Positions 44,437-53,580 are shown, counted from the first letter of the stretch. The stretch is DNA of 64,000 nucleotides from SHZI01 sp041396045 (GCA_041396045.1 JAWKZI010000001.1:305844-369843); one strand, 5' to 3'. Program-made: numbers and translations. Notes: generated by a model not told the origin, from the sequence alone.

Positions 44437-45162
44437 TCAGGGTGCCTTCAGTTCCTGAAACCGGGCGATGTCTGCGTCGAAGGCGGTGACCACGCGAGCC
44501 TGGCGGGAGCGGGTGTCCTGCAGGGTCTTCTCGTACAGCGAGATGGAGTCCACCGTGTCGGAAATCTCTTTTGCCAGTTTCTCGTCGATCGGTTCGGCAT
44601 CGGGGTCCTGGCTGTAGGGTTTGTAGCGGCCGGCTTCGGCCTGCAGCAGCTTCAGATTATCTTTAAGACTCTGCAGATAAATCGTGATCACTGAAATCTG
44701 GCCATCGATCAGCTCGATGCGCCGGTCGCGCAAGCCTTCGATCTCTTCAACGGACAGATAGGTGCTGAGCAGGACCTTGTCGCGACGGGCGGCGGCCTGG
44801 GCGGCCTCCTTTTCAGCCTTCGCTTTTGCTTCGGCAGCCAGTTCCTCCGGCGTCAGCAGGCCCTGTTCCGTACGCAAGGCCACGCCCTGCTGGTTCAGCA
44901 CGTCCCGGTCCATTGGTGCGTATTCGGGGGGCACCTGGTCGCCGTAATGCACGACGCCGTTGTTGTCTACCCAGCGATAGACGATGCCTGTGTTGTCGGC
45001 GGGTCGGGAGGTGCGTCGCGGTTTCTTCTGGTTGGCGGCTTGTGCGGAATCCACCGCGACCAGCATCAGCATGATGCAAATCCCGGCAACCAGAGCCACG
45101 CCCCGGGCCGCCACATGATGTCGTGGAGCCCAACGAGGTCTGCGATAGTTCCACGCCTGCAT
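44437..45162 (-). CDS. DUF4124 domain protein with a coiled-coil region
   Basis: The protein has 241 residues from the ATG at 45162. A longer TTG frame starts at 45231. Residues ~20-45 are a signal peptide or anchor (GVALVAGICIMLMLVAVDSAQA). The DUF4124 core follows (GIVYRWVDNNGVVHYGDQVPPEYA), a small domain common in gammaproteobacterial envelope proteins. The remainder (~110-235) is charged and helical, with heptad-like stretches (AAEAKAKAEKEAAQAAARRDK; LKDNLKLLQAEAGRYK). It is predicted to be periplasmic; the function is unknown. It is tail-to-tail with dut. Confidence 0.75.
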   Translation of the reverse strand: MQAWNYRRPRWAPRHHVAARGVALVAGICIMLMLVAVDSAQAANQKKPRRTSRPADNTGIVYRWVDNNGVVHYGDQVPPEYAPMDRDVLNQQGVALRTEQGLLTPEELAAEAKAKAEKEAAQAAARRDKVLLSTYLSVEEIEGLRDRRIELIDGQISVITIYLQSLKDNLKLLQAEAGRYKPYSQDPDAEPIDEKLAKEISDTVDSISLYEKTLQDTRSRQARVVTAFDADIARFQELKAP

Positions 45163-45312
45163 CAGATGCCCTAAACCCACGAGCTGACGGAGCTCGTTCC
45201 CCCGACGATTATCCCGCCGCCATTTAACCAAAAACAGTGACCAGCATCGCAGATGCTCCTGATGGCCGCCGCTGGTATCCCGATTCCGGCATTTTGATGG
45301 CGGAATATCGCC

Positions 45313-45960
45313 TCAGGCCGACACTCCGAAGCGTTCGCGGTAATCCTTCACCAACGGGAGGTACTGTTGATGTTCCGGGGAGTCTTCCAGGAAATCAACC
45401 AGATCGTCCAGCTGGATGATGGAGCTCACCGGTATGCCGAAGCTCTGCTGGACCTCCTGCACGGCGGACAGCGTGCCTGCACCGCGCTCCTGCCGGTCCA
45501 GCGCGAGAACCACACCGGCCGGTGTCCCGCCGGCCTGGTTGATCAGTGCCACCGTTTCGCGGATTGCGGTGCCGGCGGTGATGACGTCGTCGAGGATCAG
45601 CACCCGACCTGCCACCGGCGCGCCCACGATGGCACCACCCTCGCCGTGATCCTTGATCTCCTTGCGATTGAAGCAATACGGCATGTCGTGGCCGTGGTGT
45701 TCGGCAAGTGCTGCGGCGGTCAGTGCCACCACCGGAATACCCTTGTAGGCCGGGCCGAACAACATGTCGTAGCGGATACCGGAGGCGACAACGCCGGCTG
45801 CATAGCAGTGGCCGAGCTTGGCCGCCGAATAGCCTGTATTGAACAGACCCGTATTAAAGAAATAGGGACTGTTGCGGCCGGACTTCAGTTTGAACTGCCC
45901 AAAGCGAAGTACACCGACTTCGAGGGCCAGTTCAATGAATTCCCGCTGATAACCACGCAT
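45313..45960 (-). CDS. pyrE: Orotate phosphoribosyltransferase
   Basis: The protein has 215 residues from the ATG at 45960 (MRGYQREFIELALEVGVLRFGQF). The PRPP-binding motif VLILDDVITAGTAIRE is intact. LKSGRNSPYFFNTGLFNTG and FNRKEIKDHGEGG are family blocks. It forms OMP from orotate and PRPP in pyrimidine synthesis. An upstream extension to 46068 would overlap xth and is not supported. The two genes are divergent with 46 nt between starts, as in many gammaproteobacteria. Confidence 0.95.
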   Translation of the reverse strand: MRGYQREFIELALEVGVLRFGQFKLKSGRNSPYFFNTGLFNTGYSAAKLGHCYAAGVVASGIRYDMLFGPAYKGIPVVALTAAALAEHHGHDMPYCFNRKEIKDHGEGGAIVGAPVAGRVLILDDVITAGTAIRETVALINQAGGTPAGVVLALDRQERGAGTLSAVQEVQQSFGIPVSSIIQLDDLVDFLEDSPEHQQYLPLVKDYRERFGVSA

Positions 45961-46006
45961 GCTGCCGAACCTCCGTTGATCGCGATATCGTACACTCAAG
46001 TCCTGC

Positions 46007-46807
46007 ATGCGCATCGTCACACTCAACGTCAACGGCATCCGCTCGGCTGCGCGAAAGGGACTCTTCAACTGGTTGTCCCGGCAGCGCGCCGATGTGGTGT
46101 GTCTGCAGGAAGTCCGCGCCCAGGCTGACCAGATCTCTGCCCCGCAGTTTCATCCGCGCCAGTTCCACTGTTTCTATGAGCCCGCGCAACGCAAGGGCTA
46201 CAGTGGCGTTGCGCTGTACTCGCGCAACGAACCCGACGCGGTCATACGAGGATTCGGCTCGGAAGAATTCGATGCGGAGGGCCGCTACATCGAGGCCCGC
46301 TTCGGACCGCTCAGCATCGTTTCCCTGTACTTGCCGTCCGGTTCGTCCAGCGAGGAACGTCAGCAGGCCAAATTCCGCTTCATGAAAGAGTTTGAAGACC
46401 GGCTGCGCACCATGCGTGCCGAAGGCGAGGCGGCTGGCGGACGGCAGTACCTGCTGTGTGGTGACTGGAATATTGCCCACAAGGAGATCGACCTCAAGAA
46501 CTGGCGGGGCAACCGGAAGAACTCGGGCTTTTTGCCGGAAGAAAGGACCTGGCTGGACGAACTCTTTGGCCCGCTCGGCTTCACCGACACCTTCCGTGAG
46601 GTTAATCCGGAACCCGAGCAATACACCTGGTGGTCCAATCGCGGTCAGGCCTGGGCCAACAACGTGGGCTGGCGCATCGACTACCAGATCGGCACGCCCG
46701 GCTTGAAGGGTGCCGCAGGCCGCGCCTCCATCTACAAGGACAATCGCTTTTCCGACCATGCGCCGCTGCTGATGGATTTCGATCTGAACCCCGGTACCGG
46801 TCGCTAG
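46007..46807 (+). CDS. xthA: Exodeoxyribonuclease III
   Basis: The protein has 266 residues of the exonuclease-endonuclease-phosphatase fold. MRIVTLNVNGIRSA, LQEVRAQ (metal-binding Glu), RYIEARFGPLSIVSLYLPSG, LCGDWNIAHKEIDLKN and SDHAPLLMDFDL (catalytic His) are conserved. It repairs abasic sites and removes 3' blocks. It lies 3 nt upstream of ampG on the same strand. Confidence 0.94.
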   Translation: MRIVTLNVNGIRSAARKGLFNWLSRQRADVVCLQEVRAQADQISAPQFHPRQFHCFYEPAQRKGYSGVALYSRNEPDAVIRGFGSEEFDAEGRYIEARFGPLSIVSLYLPSGSSSEERQQAKFRFMKEFEDRLRTMRAEGEAAGGRQYLLCGDWNIAHKEIDLKNWRGNRKNSGFLPEERTWLDELFGPLGFTDTFREVNPEPEQYTWWSNRGQAWANNVGWRIDYQIGTPGLKGAAGRASIYKDNRFSDHAPLLMDFDLNPGTGR

Positions 46808-46810
46808 TTC

Positions 46811-48067
46811 ATGGCGCGAACCCGCTTTCGCGACCTGATTGCGAACCCGCGGGTAGCCGCCGCATTGACGCTGGGCTTTGCCTCCGGTCTGCCCTACAAC
46901 CTGTCGGACAGCACCTTGCAGGCCTGGCTCGCCACGCTCGATGTGGACATCAAGACCATCGGCTGGCTGACGCTGGTGGGCACGCCCTATGCCTTCAAGT
47001 TCCTGTGGGCGCCGATCGTGGACCGCTATGCCTTGCCGTTTCTTGGCCGGCGACGTGGCTGGATGCTCATATTGCAACTGCTACTCGCCGGGTTGATCGC
47101 GCTGCTGGGTCTGCAGGGCGACAGACTGGGAATTGGAACACCCGGCGACGCGATCTATGTGTTCGCAGCGCTGGGCTTGCTGGTCGCTTTTTCCTCTGCG
47201 ACGCAGGACATCGTGATCGATGCCTATCGCGCCGACACGCTGCGCCCCGAAGAACGCGGCGTTGGATCCACGGCCACACAGGTGGGCTACCGTGCCGCAA
47301 CCTGGATTGCGGGTGCACTGGCACTGATTCTGTCCGACGTGATCGGCTGGAAGAACACCTATCTGCTGATGGCCGCGATCATGGGTGCCATGGTCCTGTT
47401 TACCTGGGCCGCCCCGGAACCGGAGCGTGTTGCGCCACCACCGCGAACGCTGGCTGCAGCCATCCTGGACCCGCTACGGGAATTTCTGGGCAGGCCGGGC
47501 GCGTGGGCCTTGCTCGGCCTGATCGTGCTCTACAAATTTGGCGATGCATTCGCCTTGAAGCTGGTTACGGCCTTCCTGATCAAGGGCGTGGGCTTCACGG
47601 CCCTGGAGGTGGGCGCCATCTCCAAATCCGTGGTCATCGTATTGACGCTGCTCGGCACTTTCGTCGGCGGCGTCTTGCTCGCCAGAATCGGTTTGTTCAG
47701 GTCGCTGCTGTTTTTCGGCATCCTGCAGGCATTGACCAACCTGTTGTATTCCCTGCTGGCTGCCACCGGCAAAAGCACCTTGTTGATGGTTATCGCGCTG
47801 GGTTTCGACAACTTCGCCGGTGGTATGGGTGCAGCCGCTTTCGTTGCCTTCCTGATGGGGCTTTGTGACGTGCGCTACAGCGCGTTTCAGTACGCATTGC
47901 TGTCGGCGCTGGCGAGCGTGGCGCGCAATTTTCTGGGGCCGCCCGCCGCCTATGTGGTGGACGCCGTTGGCTGGAGCAACTTTTTCGTCATTACATTTTT
48001 CACGGCGATACCCGGCCTGGTGGTACTGGTGTTGCTGCGGCGTCAGGTCGACAAGCTGGATGAGTGA
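46811..48067 (+). CDS. ampG: AmpG-type MFS muropeptide permease
   Basis: The protein has 418 residues and about 12-14 helices. LGFASGLPYNLSDSTLQAWLATLDVDIKTIGWLTLVGTPYAFKFLWAPIVDRY is the AmpG hallmark. SSATQDIVIDAYRADTLRPEERGVGS is another. It imports GlcNAc-anhydroMurNAc peptides from cell-wall turnover for recycling. It starts 3 nt after xth and overlaps the Rieske gene by 8 nt. Confidence 0.9.
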   Translation: MARTRFRDLIANPRVAAALTLGFASGLPYNLSDSTLQAWLATLDVDIKTIGWLTLVGTPYAFKFLWAPIVDRYALPFLGRRRGWMLILQLLLAGLIALLGLQGDRLGIGTPGDAIYVFAALGLLVAFSSATQDIVIDAYRADTLRPEERGVGSTATQVGYRAATWIAGALALILSDVIGWKNTYLLMAAIMGAMVLFTWAAPEPERVAPPPRTLAAAILDPLREFLGRPGAWALLGLIVLYKFGDAFALKLVTAFLIKGVGFTALEVGAISKSVVIVLTLLGTFVGGVLLARIGLFRSLLFFGILQALTNLLYSLLAATGKSTLLMVIALGFDNFAGGMGAAAFVAFLMGLCDVRYSAFQYALLSALASVARNFLGPPAAYVVDAVGWSNFFVITFFTAIPGLVVLVLLRRQVDKLDE

Positions 48068-48479
48068 AGCCGACACTACAGCGGCGTGGGTCATGGCGCT
48101 GACTCATGCAGACCTTGCCAGCATCGGCGATCCGGGGGCGCGGGAGTTCTTTGTTGGCGACCTTGACCCGTCCTTACCTGGTGCCCTGGATGCGCAGTTC
48201 CGGGGTTTTATCGTGCAGGTGGATGGCCTGATCCGGGCCTACGTGAATATCTGCCCGCACAAGCGTCATGCCCTCAATGCGGTTGATGACGAATTTCTGG
48301 TGCCGGGACAACGCCTGTTGCGCTGCGCATCGCACGGCGCGTTATTTGAGCCGGAATCCGGACTGTGCGTGTATGGTCCCTGCGCTGGCCGATCGCTCAG
48401 GGCGCTGCCGTGCCGGGTCGAGAGCGACGGGGTGCGCGTGCAGCTTCCGGGCGCCAGGCCGGATCGTCAGCTTTCATAG
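48060..48479 (+). CDS. Rieske [2Fe-2S] domain protein
   Basis: The protein has 139 residues. The start overlaps the ampG stop (ATGAGTGA). The two ligand motifs are CPHKRHALN (C-x-H) and CASHGALFEPESGLCVYGPCAG (C-x2-H), so a [2Fe-2S] cluster with two His ligands is expected. It has no signal or membrane helix and should be a soluble cytosolic ferredoxin-like or oxygenase-related protein. The partner is unknown. The 3' end overlaps the convergent DUF6763 gene by 13 nt. Confidence 0.85.
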   Translation: MSEADTTAAWVMALTHADLASIGDPGAREFFVGDLDPSLPGALDAQFRGFIVQVDGLIRAYVNICPHKRHALNAVDDEFLVPGQRLLRCASHGALFEPESGLCVYGPCAGRSLRALPCRVESDGVRVQLPGARPDRQLS

Positions 48480-48775
48480 CCGTCTACGAAGTCCAGCGGA
48501 TCATCGTAACCCTGGTGCTTCTCTTCGTTTTCCGGCAGATCTTCCGAATCGACATCCATCGACCCTGACCAGTCTTCAGGGGCATCGACCGGTAGCGCCA
48601 GCATTTCACGCCAGACGTCCCCGTCGACTTCTTCAACAGTGCCATCAAAGTGCTGGATCTCGACGGTCTGGTCTTTTTCGTCGACCGCTACAACTTCAAA
48701 TACCTTGCCGTTACCCCGAAACCAGTTGCCGATTTCCGGAAGCCCAGCATTGGTGGTCAGGGCTCGCTCTGTCAT
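48467..48775 (-). CDS. Small acidic DUF6763-like protein
   Basis: The protein has 102 residues from the ATG at 48775 (MTERALTTNAGLPEIGNWFR). The open frame reaches 48847, but the extension has no RBS. The N-terminal half looks like a small beta-barrel (IGNWFRGNGKVFEVVAVDEKDQTVEIQHFDGTVEEVDGDVW). The C-terminal half is strongly acidic (SMDVDSEDLPENEEKHQGYDDP). It resembles a small gammaproteobacterial protein family (DUF6763) whose function is not known. The family name is from memory and only moderately sure. Confidence 0.65.
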   Translation of the reverse strand: MTERALTTNAGLPEIGNWFRGNGKVFEVVAVDEKDQTVEIQHFDGTVEEVDGDVWREMLALPVDAPEDWSGSMDVDSEDLPENEEKHQGYDDPLDFVDGYES

Positions 48776-48859
48776 TGACGTGATCCCCTGTGTACCCGGC
48801 TTTTTTATAGCGCATTTCGGCGACCTTGGGTACATCCTGATCCACATGTAATACTGAGG

Positions 48860-49550
48860 TTACGCGTCAGCCTGGCGTACATAGATGGCTTCCCAGATCG
48901 GGTGGCCCAGACGTTGTCCGCGCGCCTCGAATCGGGTTAGCGGCCGCTGGTGTTCGTTCGATGACTGTTGCTCTCCGGCAAACTTTGTCTGCCCGGCCAG
49001 TACTGTCTGAATATGTTCAGCATAGTCTGGCCAATCTGTCGCCACATGAAAGTAGCCGTGTGGCCGGATGCGTGTAGCCAGCAGCGCCATGAAATCCGGT
49101 TGCACCAGTCGCCGCTTGTGATGACGCTTCTTGGGCCAGGGGTCGGGGAAATACAGATGTACGCCCTGGAGACTCCCGGCCGTGAGTCGATCCCGCAGCA
49201 ATTCCACCGCATCCTGCGCGATGAGACGAACGTTGTTCAGCTCCAGTCGCTCAATAGCCAGCAGGCAATGACCGATGCCGGGTTCATGAACTTCCACACC
49301 CAGAAAATTCGTTTCAGGAGCAGTCGCGGCCATGCTCACCAGGGCATCTCCATTGCCAAAGCCGATTTCCAGCACACAGGGGGCCGCGTTGCTGAAGAGC
49401 GTCGGCAGGTCCAGCGTTGCTGGCACGCCTTCATCCGGATCGGGCACGCCAGTACAGCGGCCAGAGTTCGGCCAGCGCCCGTTCCTGCGCCCGGGTCTGG
49501 CGCCCGGCGCGGCGCACAAAACTGCGGACCTGTCGCGGTTGGTTGTTCAT
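48860..49550 (-). CDS. trmB: tRNA (guanine-N7)-methyltransferase TrmB, one frameshift
   Basis: The true start is the ATG at 49550 (MNNQPRQVRSFVRRAGRQTR, then AQERALAELWPLY). At about 49451 an extra base breaks the frame. Without it the protein reads LYGVPDPDEGVPATLDL and goes on unbroken to 48860. The SAM motif is VLEIGFGNGD, and FPDPWPKKRHHKRRL is the TrmB signature. It forms m7G46 in tRNA. The gene starts 21 nt from tRNA-Gly, divergently. Total length of ~230 residues is normal. Confidence 0.88.
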
Positions 49551-49571
49551 GCTCTAGAATCACGCTCTGAT

Positions 49572-49645
49572 GCGGGTGTAGTTCAATGGTAGAACTGCAG
49601 CTTCCCAAGCTGCTAACGTGGGTTCGATTCCCATCACCCGCTCCA
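49572..49645 (+). tRNA. tRNA-Gly (anticodon CCC)
   Basis: The acceptor GCGGGTG pairs with CACCCGC and is followed by T and an encoded CCA. The D arm GTTCAATGGTAGAAC is typical of this isoacceptor. The anticodon stem GCAGC/GCTGC encloses TTCCCAA, so the anticodon is CCC. The T arm has GGTTCGATTCC. It resembles E. coli glyU. Confidence 0.95.
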
Positions 49646-49651
49646 CATTAC

Positions 49652-50188
49652 ATGGACAGCAGTACTCCAAACCAGTCCGCTCCGGACGTGATCCGCCTCG
49701 CATCGCTAGAGACAAACGCCGTTGAAGCCTTGTTGAGCCGGCATGGTGTGAAGCTGCATCTGGTCGATCCCGGTGCCGAAATTCCCGGCAGTTACTGGGG
49801 CGCACCAGAGGCCGGGCTGACCGCTCAGGGGGTCTACGCGCGGTCGGACACGCCGATCCATTCAATCCTGCATGAGGCCGCCCACTACATCTGCATGCCC
49901 GATGCGCGGCGTGCCGACCTGGGCAATCGCACGGACGGCGATGCTGGTGGCGAAGTGGCAGAGGAGGATGCGGTGTGTTATCTGCAGATTCTGCTTGCGG
50001 GTGAATTGCAGGCGGCAGGCTATGGTCGTGAGCAGTTATGTCTGGACATGGATGCCTGGGGCTACAGCTTCCGATTGGGGTCAGCACGACGCTGGTTCAA
50101 CGAGGATGCCGATGAGGCGCTGGCATGGCTACGGCGCCAGGCCCTCGTCTCGCCGAGCGGTCAACTGATGTGCCGTTTCAGTCAATAG
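49652..50188 (+). CDS. Zincin-like protein with an HEAAH motif, unknown function
   Basis: The protein has 178 residues from the ATG at 49652, 6 nt after tRNA-Gly. SILHEAAHYICMPDARRADL contains HExxH, a possible zinc-peptidase site. A later EEDAVCYLQ could give the third ligand Glu. No signal peptide or membrane helix is seen. It may be an intracellular metalloprotease or a pseudo-enzyme. The open frame extends upstream into the tRNA and is not used. I do not recognise a named family. Confidence 0.7.
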   Translation: MDSSTPNQSAPDVIRLASLETNAVEALLSRHGVKLHLVDPGAEIPGSYWGAPEAGLTAQGVYARSDTPIHSILHEAAHYICMPDARRADLGNRTDGDAGGEVAEEDAVCYLQILLAGELQAAGYGREQLCLDMDAWGYSFRLGSARRWFNEDADEALAWLRRQALVSPSGQLMCRFSQ

Positions 50189-50215
50189 CCAGCAGAGCGG
50201 AGTCCGGAATCTTCT

Positions 50216-51109
50216 ATGTTGTTGCAGGGAAAGACGGCGCTGATCACGGGTGGCGCGCGGGGCATGGGCCGCGTGTCGGCGATCGAACTCGCGAAGATGG
50301 GCGCCAAGGTCATCATCGTGGACTGGGAGGGGGAGGCTGGTACGCGGACCCGCGATTACATCAATCGCCTGACCGGACGTGCAGCAGCGGAGTTCATTTA
50401 CTGCGATATCTCGTCCTTCGCAGAAGTTCGCCGGCTTGCTGCCGATCTGAACCGCACCTGCCCGGCCCTGCATATTCTGATGTGCAACGCCGGGATAACC
50501 GATCCGGTGCGCCGTCTGAGTGTCGATGGCTGGGAAATGCATCTGGCCACCTGCCATCTGGCACATTTTCTGCTGACTCACCTGCTTCTTGATCTGTTGA
50601 AACGCAGTGCGCCGGCACGCATCGTGTCCATCTCCTCGGATGCCCACAAAGCAGGTCCAGGCCTGGACTTCGATGATCTGAACAATGAAAAGATCTGGAA
50701 CGGCGGGGAATTCTCCAACAGTGCTTCATTCAAGGCTTATCACCGGGCCAAGCTCAGCAATGTCTGCTTTACGCTGGAACTGGCCCAGCGCCTTGAGGGG
50801 AGCGGCGTCACGGTTAATGCCGTCTCGCCAGGCTATTTTGTCAACACCACGATCTACCGGAATCTCACCGGTGTATTCAAATGGGGGTCACGCCTCGTGT
50901 TCGGAACAGGAGCATTGCTGCGCCTGAATACACCGGAGAAGGGTGCCAGAACACATATTTATGTCGCCTCCTCCCCGGCGGTAGAGGGGCAGAGTGGCAA
51001 GTACTACGCCTACTGCAAGGAAGCGCAGCCGTCACCGCTGGCGCTGGACGCCGACACACGCCGGCGGCTGTGGGCGTGGACTGCACAGGTGACGGGCGTG
51101 GGCGGATAG
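50216..51109 (+). CDS. Short-chain dehydrogenase/reductase, retinol-dehydrogenase-like
   Basis: The protein has 297 residues. The cofactor motif is TGGARGMG near residue 11, followed by acidic VDW, which favours NAD. NAG (CNAGITDP), the Ser in VSISSDAHK and YHRAK give the catalytic Ser-Tyr-Lys set. PGYFVNTTIYRN follows. The substrate is unknown; the longer C-terminus and YHRAKLSN resemble retinol-dehydrogenase-like SDRs acting on lipids. It lies 27 nt after the zincin-like gene. Confidence 0.83.
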   Translation: MLLQGKTALITGGARGMGRVSAIELAKMGAKVIIVDWEGEAGTRTRDYINRLTGRAAAEFIYCDISSFAEVRRLAADLNRTCPALHILMCNAGITDPVRRLSVDGWEMHLATCHLAHFLLTHLLLDLLKRSAPARIVSISSDAHKAGPGLDFDDLNNEKIWNGGEFSNSASFKAYHRAKLSNVCFTLELAQRLEGSGVTVNAVSPGYFVNTTIYRNLTGVFKWGSRLVFGTGALLRLNTPEKGARTHIYVASSPAVEGQSGKYYAYCKEAQPSPLALDADTRRRLWAWTAQVTGVGG

Positions 51110-51148
51110 GCCAGAATCACCTTTATTGTCCGGTCAGGAGATCCAGTC

Positions 51149-51520
51149 ATGCGACACACTGTAGTTCCGGTATTTGCCCTGATTGCTGCCCTCGCGGGTG
51201 TATCGGCACTGAATTCGGCACAGGCCCAGCAGTCTGTGGTGGACTCTCCGCGTGCCACCTTCGACGCAGAGGTCTGCAAGGTTGATGGCCTGACGACGGC
51301 CGAGTGTGACTGCGCCTGGACCTACATCTCCGGCAAGATGTCCGCTGCCGATCTGAAGCTGGCAATGCTGATCACGGCATCGAACTCCCAGGATCCGGCA
51401 GTCAGCAAAAAAGCGGATATCGCACTCGACAAGAGCAACGCATCGGACAAGCGTCGGGACACGCTGGCATCAGACACCAGTGCCTTGATAATCGACGCCG
51501 AGGATGCCTGCCAGAAATAA
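51149..51520 (+). CDS. Small secreted protein of unknown function
   Basis: The protein has 123 residues with a clear signal peptide (MRHTVVPVFALIAALAGVSA, cleaved near AQA at ~26). GGAG lies 8 nt before the ATG. The mature part is helical and contains four Cys (EVCK, ECDCAW, DACQK), so disulfides are likely in the periplasm. SGKMSAADLKLAMLITA may form a helical pair. No family is recognised. It follows the SDR gene by 39 nt and could be in the same transcript. Confidence 0.68.
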   Translation: MRHTVVPVFALIAALAGVSALNSAQAQQSVVDSPRATFDAEVCKVDGLTTAECDCAWTYISGKMSAADLKLAMLITASNSQDPAVSKKADIALDKSNASDKRRDTLASDTSALIIDAEDACQK

Positions 51521-51525
51521 CCGTG

Positions 51526-51561
51526 GCTGAAGCCGCCCTGGCGGGCGATGGCTGCTACAAG
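51526..51561. repeat. REP-like hairpin element
   Basis: GGCTGAAGCCGCCCTGGCGG runs into GCGATGGCTGCTACAAG. Read on the minus strand it starts CTTGTAGC and contains CGGCTTCAGCC, like the element at 23624-23693. It covers the stop codon of the response regulator gene. Confidence 0.45.
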
Positions 51562-52064
51562 ACGCCGCGCGAATCCGGGTTGCGCACATGGCGCCGACGG
51601 TCGTCGGCGCTGATCCGGGGGCGGATGCCTGTGGGCTGTGGAAATTCCGCGACCCGCCAGTAATTGTCGACCAGTTCAACAGCCTTCAGAAAACTGTTGC
51701 CCACGTCCGACTTCAGCATGTAGCCGGCCACATTCAGGTTGAATGCCTCGATCTTGTCTTCATCGTCATTCGATGTGGTCAGGATGAACACAATGGAGTC
51801 GTGAAGTTCCGGATCTTCACGGAGCTTCTGAAGCAGCTCAAGGCCACTCATCCTCGGCATGTTGATGTCGAGAACAATCATGTAGGGTCGAGGTAGCGAG
51901 GGGCGGCCATTGGCGCCTTTGAGAATCTCCCACGCCTCCAGACCATCATGGGCAATGGTTACAGGATTCGTGATCTGCAGTTTGTGGATGGCGCGCAGGA
52001 ACGCCTTCTCATCAATGCGGTCGTCTTCAACCAGCAAGATCTGCACGGATTTTTCGAGTTCCAT
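51555..52064 (-). CDS. Single-domain response regulator (Rcp1 type)
   Basis: The protein has 169 residues. The receiver domain has LLVEDDRIDEKAF, the phospho-acceptor Asp66 in VLDINMPRMSG, TTSNDD and the switch Lys in YMLKSD. The long alpha-4/beta-5 region and the tail EFPQPTGIR are typical of the Rcp1-like regulators that pair with phytochrome-type and PAS kinases. No output domain is present. Its start overlaps the kinase 3' end by 38 nt, so the two are co-translated. Confidence 0.88.
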   Translation of the reverse strand: MELEKSVQILLVEDDRIDEKAFLRAIHKLQITNPVTIAHDGLEAWEILKGANGRPSLPRPYMIVLDINMPRMSGLELLQKLREDPELHDSIVFILTTSNDDEDKIEAFNLNVAGYMLKSDVGNSFLKAVELVDNYWRVAEFPQPTGIRPRISADDRRRHVRNPDSRGVL

Positions 52065-53580
52065 TGTGTGTCACTCCAGCTGCGATTTCCTCAGCCCCGT
52101 CGTGGGCCAGCTTCTTCCACGTCAGTTTGAATACTGTTCCACGGCCGCCCGGCCCGCCATGAAACCAGATTCGCCCACCTTGAGATTCAACAATGCGTTT
52201 GACGATAGCCAACCCCATGCCGCTACCTTCGATTTCATCGCGTGGCTTGAGGGTCTGGAACATCTGGAACACCCGCTCGGAAAACTCCTCGGGAATTCCC
52301 GCGCCGTCGTCCTCAATCGCAAACAGCACTTCATCCGGCTTTTCCTGGGCATATACCCTGATGGAGCCATGTTTGGTTGGATGGTGCTTGATGGCGTTAT
52401 TGATCAGGTTCCGCAGTACCTGCTCAAGCGGTGCGTGATGGGCAAGCAGTGCTGGCAGGCTGGTGTCCGCTGTGAGTGTCATCGTTGCTGGTGGTGCCAG
52501 CAGCAGGAAAATATCCTCCACCATCGCGCGTGAATCGATTTTCCTCAGATCACCCGGTTTGCGGCCGGCACGCGAATAGGTCAGCAAATCATCCAGCAGA
52601 CGATGCAGGCGACTGGTTCTTTGTTTCAGCAGTCCCAGATTCTGCTGTACCTCCCCCTCCGAGTAGTCCGTGAGGTCCTCATGAAGCCAGTCAACCAGAA
52701 CGTCGATGGCCCGCAGCGGAGCCTTGAGGTCGTGCGATGCGACGTAGGCAAATTCCTCAAGGTCGTGGTTCGAACGCGCAAGCTCGGCGGTCTGTTTCTC
52801 CAGGGCCTCCTGATCCTGTCGCTGCTTGGTGATGTCGATGGCGAGTGAAAGGATACCCACCACCTCACCATTGGCATCCCGATGCGGTTGATAGGTGACC
52901 GAATAGAAATGCTGCTCGCCGCTGGCCATGATGCGCGACTCGTCATAGTGAACGACCTCGCCTGCCAGACACCGTTCGTACAGGGGCTGGCGATGGGCCC
53001 AGGCCTCAGCCGTGATGAGCCTGGTAATGTGCTGGTCCAGATGTCGGGTTCGCGAATAGCCGAACCATAGATCGTATCGGGCGCTCAGGAACCGGATGTA
53101 GAGCCCCCTGTCCAGGTAGGCAAAGAGTCCCGGCACGCCGTCGGCGAGTTCCTGCAAGCGTGCCTCGGTAGACTTGAGCTGCACTTCCAGTGAACGCAGC
53201 ATTGTGACGTCGATGCAGACGCCCTGGATGCGGGTAGGTGCCCCTTCCGGCCCTGGTCGCAGGTGGCCGCGCCCGCTGACGAAGCGGACGTCGCCGTTTC
53301 TGTGCACGACGCGGTAGTCACAGGTAAAGGTGCCTGTGATCATGCTTGTGGCCGCTTCCGCCCAGTATCGTTGCAGGTCGTCGGGGTGAATACGGGCGGC
53401 CATGGTTTCCGGACACAACTCCTCGCCCGGCTCGATGTCGAACAGCCGGCGACAGGTGGCGTCGACCACAAACTCGCCACTGGCAGCGTCGAATGAGTAC
53501 ATGCCAACGCCGCTAGCCTCAAGCGTACGCTGCAACTCCGGACTGACTATTGCGCTGGCTGGCTCCGTGCGGGTCTTCAT
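52027..53580 (-). CDS. PAS-domain sensor histidine kinase
   Basis: The protein has 517 residues, soluble, with no transmembrane helix. PAS1 is at ~15-125 (RRLFDIEPGEELCPETMAARIHPDD) and PAS2 at ~140-255. HisKA has the phospho-accepting His283 in ASHDLKAPLR. The HATPase domain has N (NLINNAIKHH), G1 (EDDGAGIP) and G2 (GSGMGLAIVKRI). It should sense a cytosolic signal and phosphorylate one or both response regulators next to it. The start overlaps the GGDEF-EAL gene stop by 4 nt. Confidence 0.9.
   Translation of the reverse strand: MKTRTEPASAIVSPELQRTLEASGVGMYSFDAASGEFVVDATCRRLFDIEPGEELCPETMAARIHPDDLQRYWAEAATSMITGTFTCDYRVVHRNGDVRFVSGRGHLRPGPEGAPTRIQGVCIDVTMLRSLEVQLKSTEARLQELADGVPGLFAYLDRGLYIRFLSARYDLWFGYSRTRHLDQHITRLITAEAWAHRQPLYERCLAGEVVHYDESRIMASGEQHFYSVTYQPHRDANGEVVGILSLAIDITKQRQDQEALEKQTAELARSNHDLEEFAYVASHDLKAPLRAIDVLVDWLHEDLTDYSEGEVQQNLGLLKQRTSRLHRLLDDLLTYSRAGRKPGDLRKIDSRAMVEDIFLLLAPPATMTLTADTSLPALLAHHAPLEQVLRNLINNAIKHHPTKHGSIRVYAQEKPDEVLFAIEDDGAGIPEEFSERVFQMFQTLKPRDEIEGSGMGLAIVKRIVESQGGRIWFHGGPGGRGTVFKLTWKKLAHDGAEEIAAGVTHNGTRKIRADLAG

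Noticed and set aside
45932..47077. 381-residue open frame on the minus strand
   Set aside because: It lies opposite xth and ampG, whose products are clearly recognisable. GC-rich DNA often leaves the antisense frame open.
46630..47868. 412-residue open frame on the plus strand
   Set aside because: It is an alternate frame of xth/ampG, rich in Arg/Cys/His and without a fold pattern.
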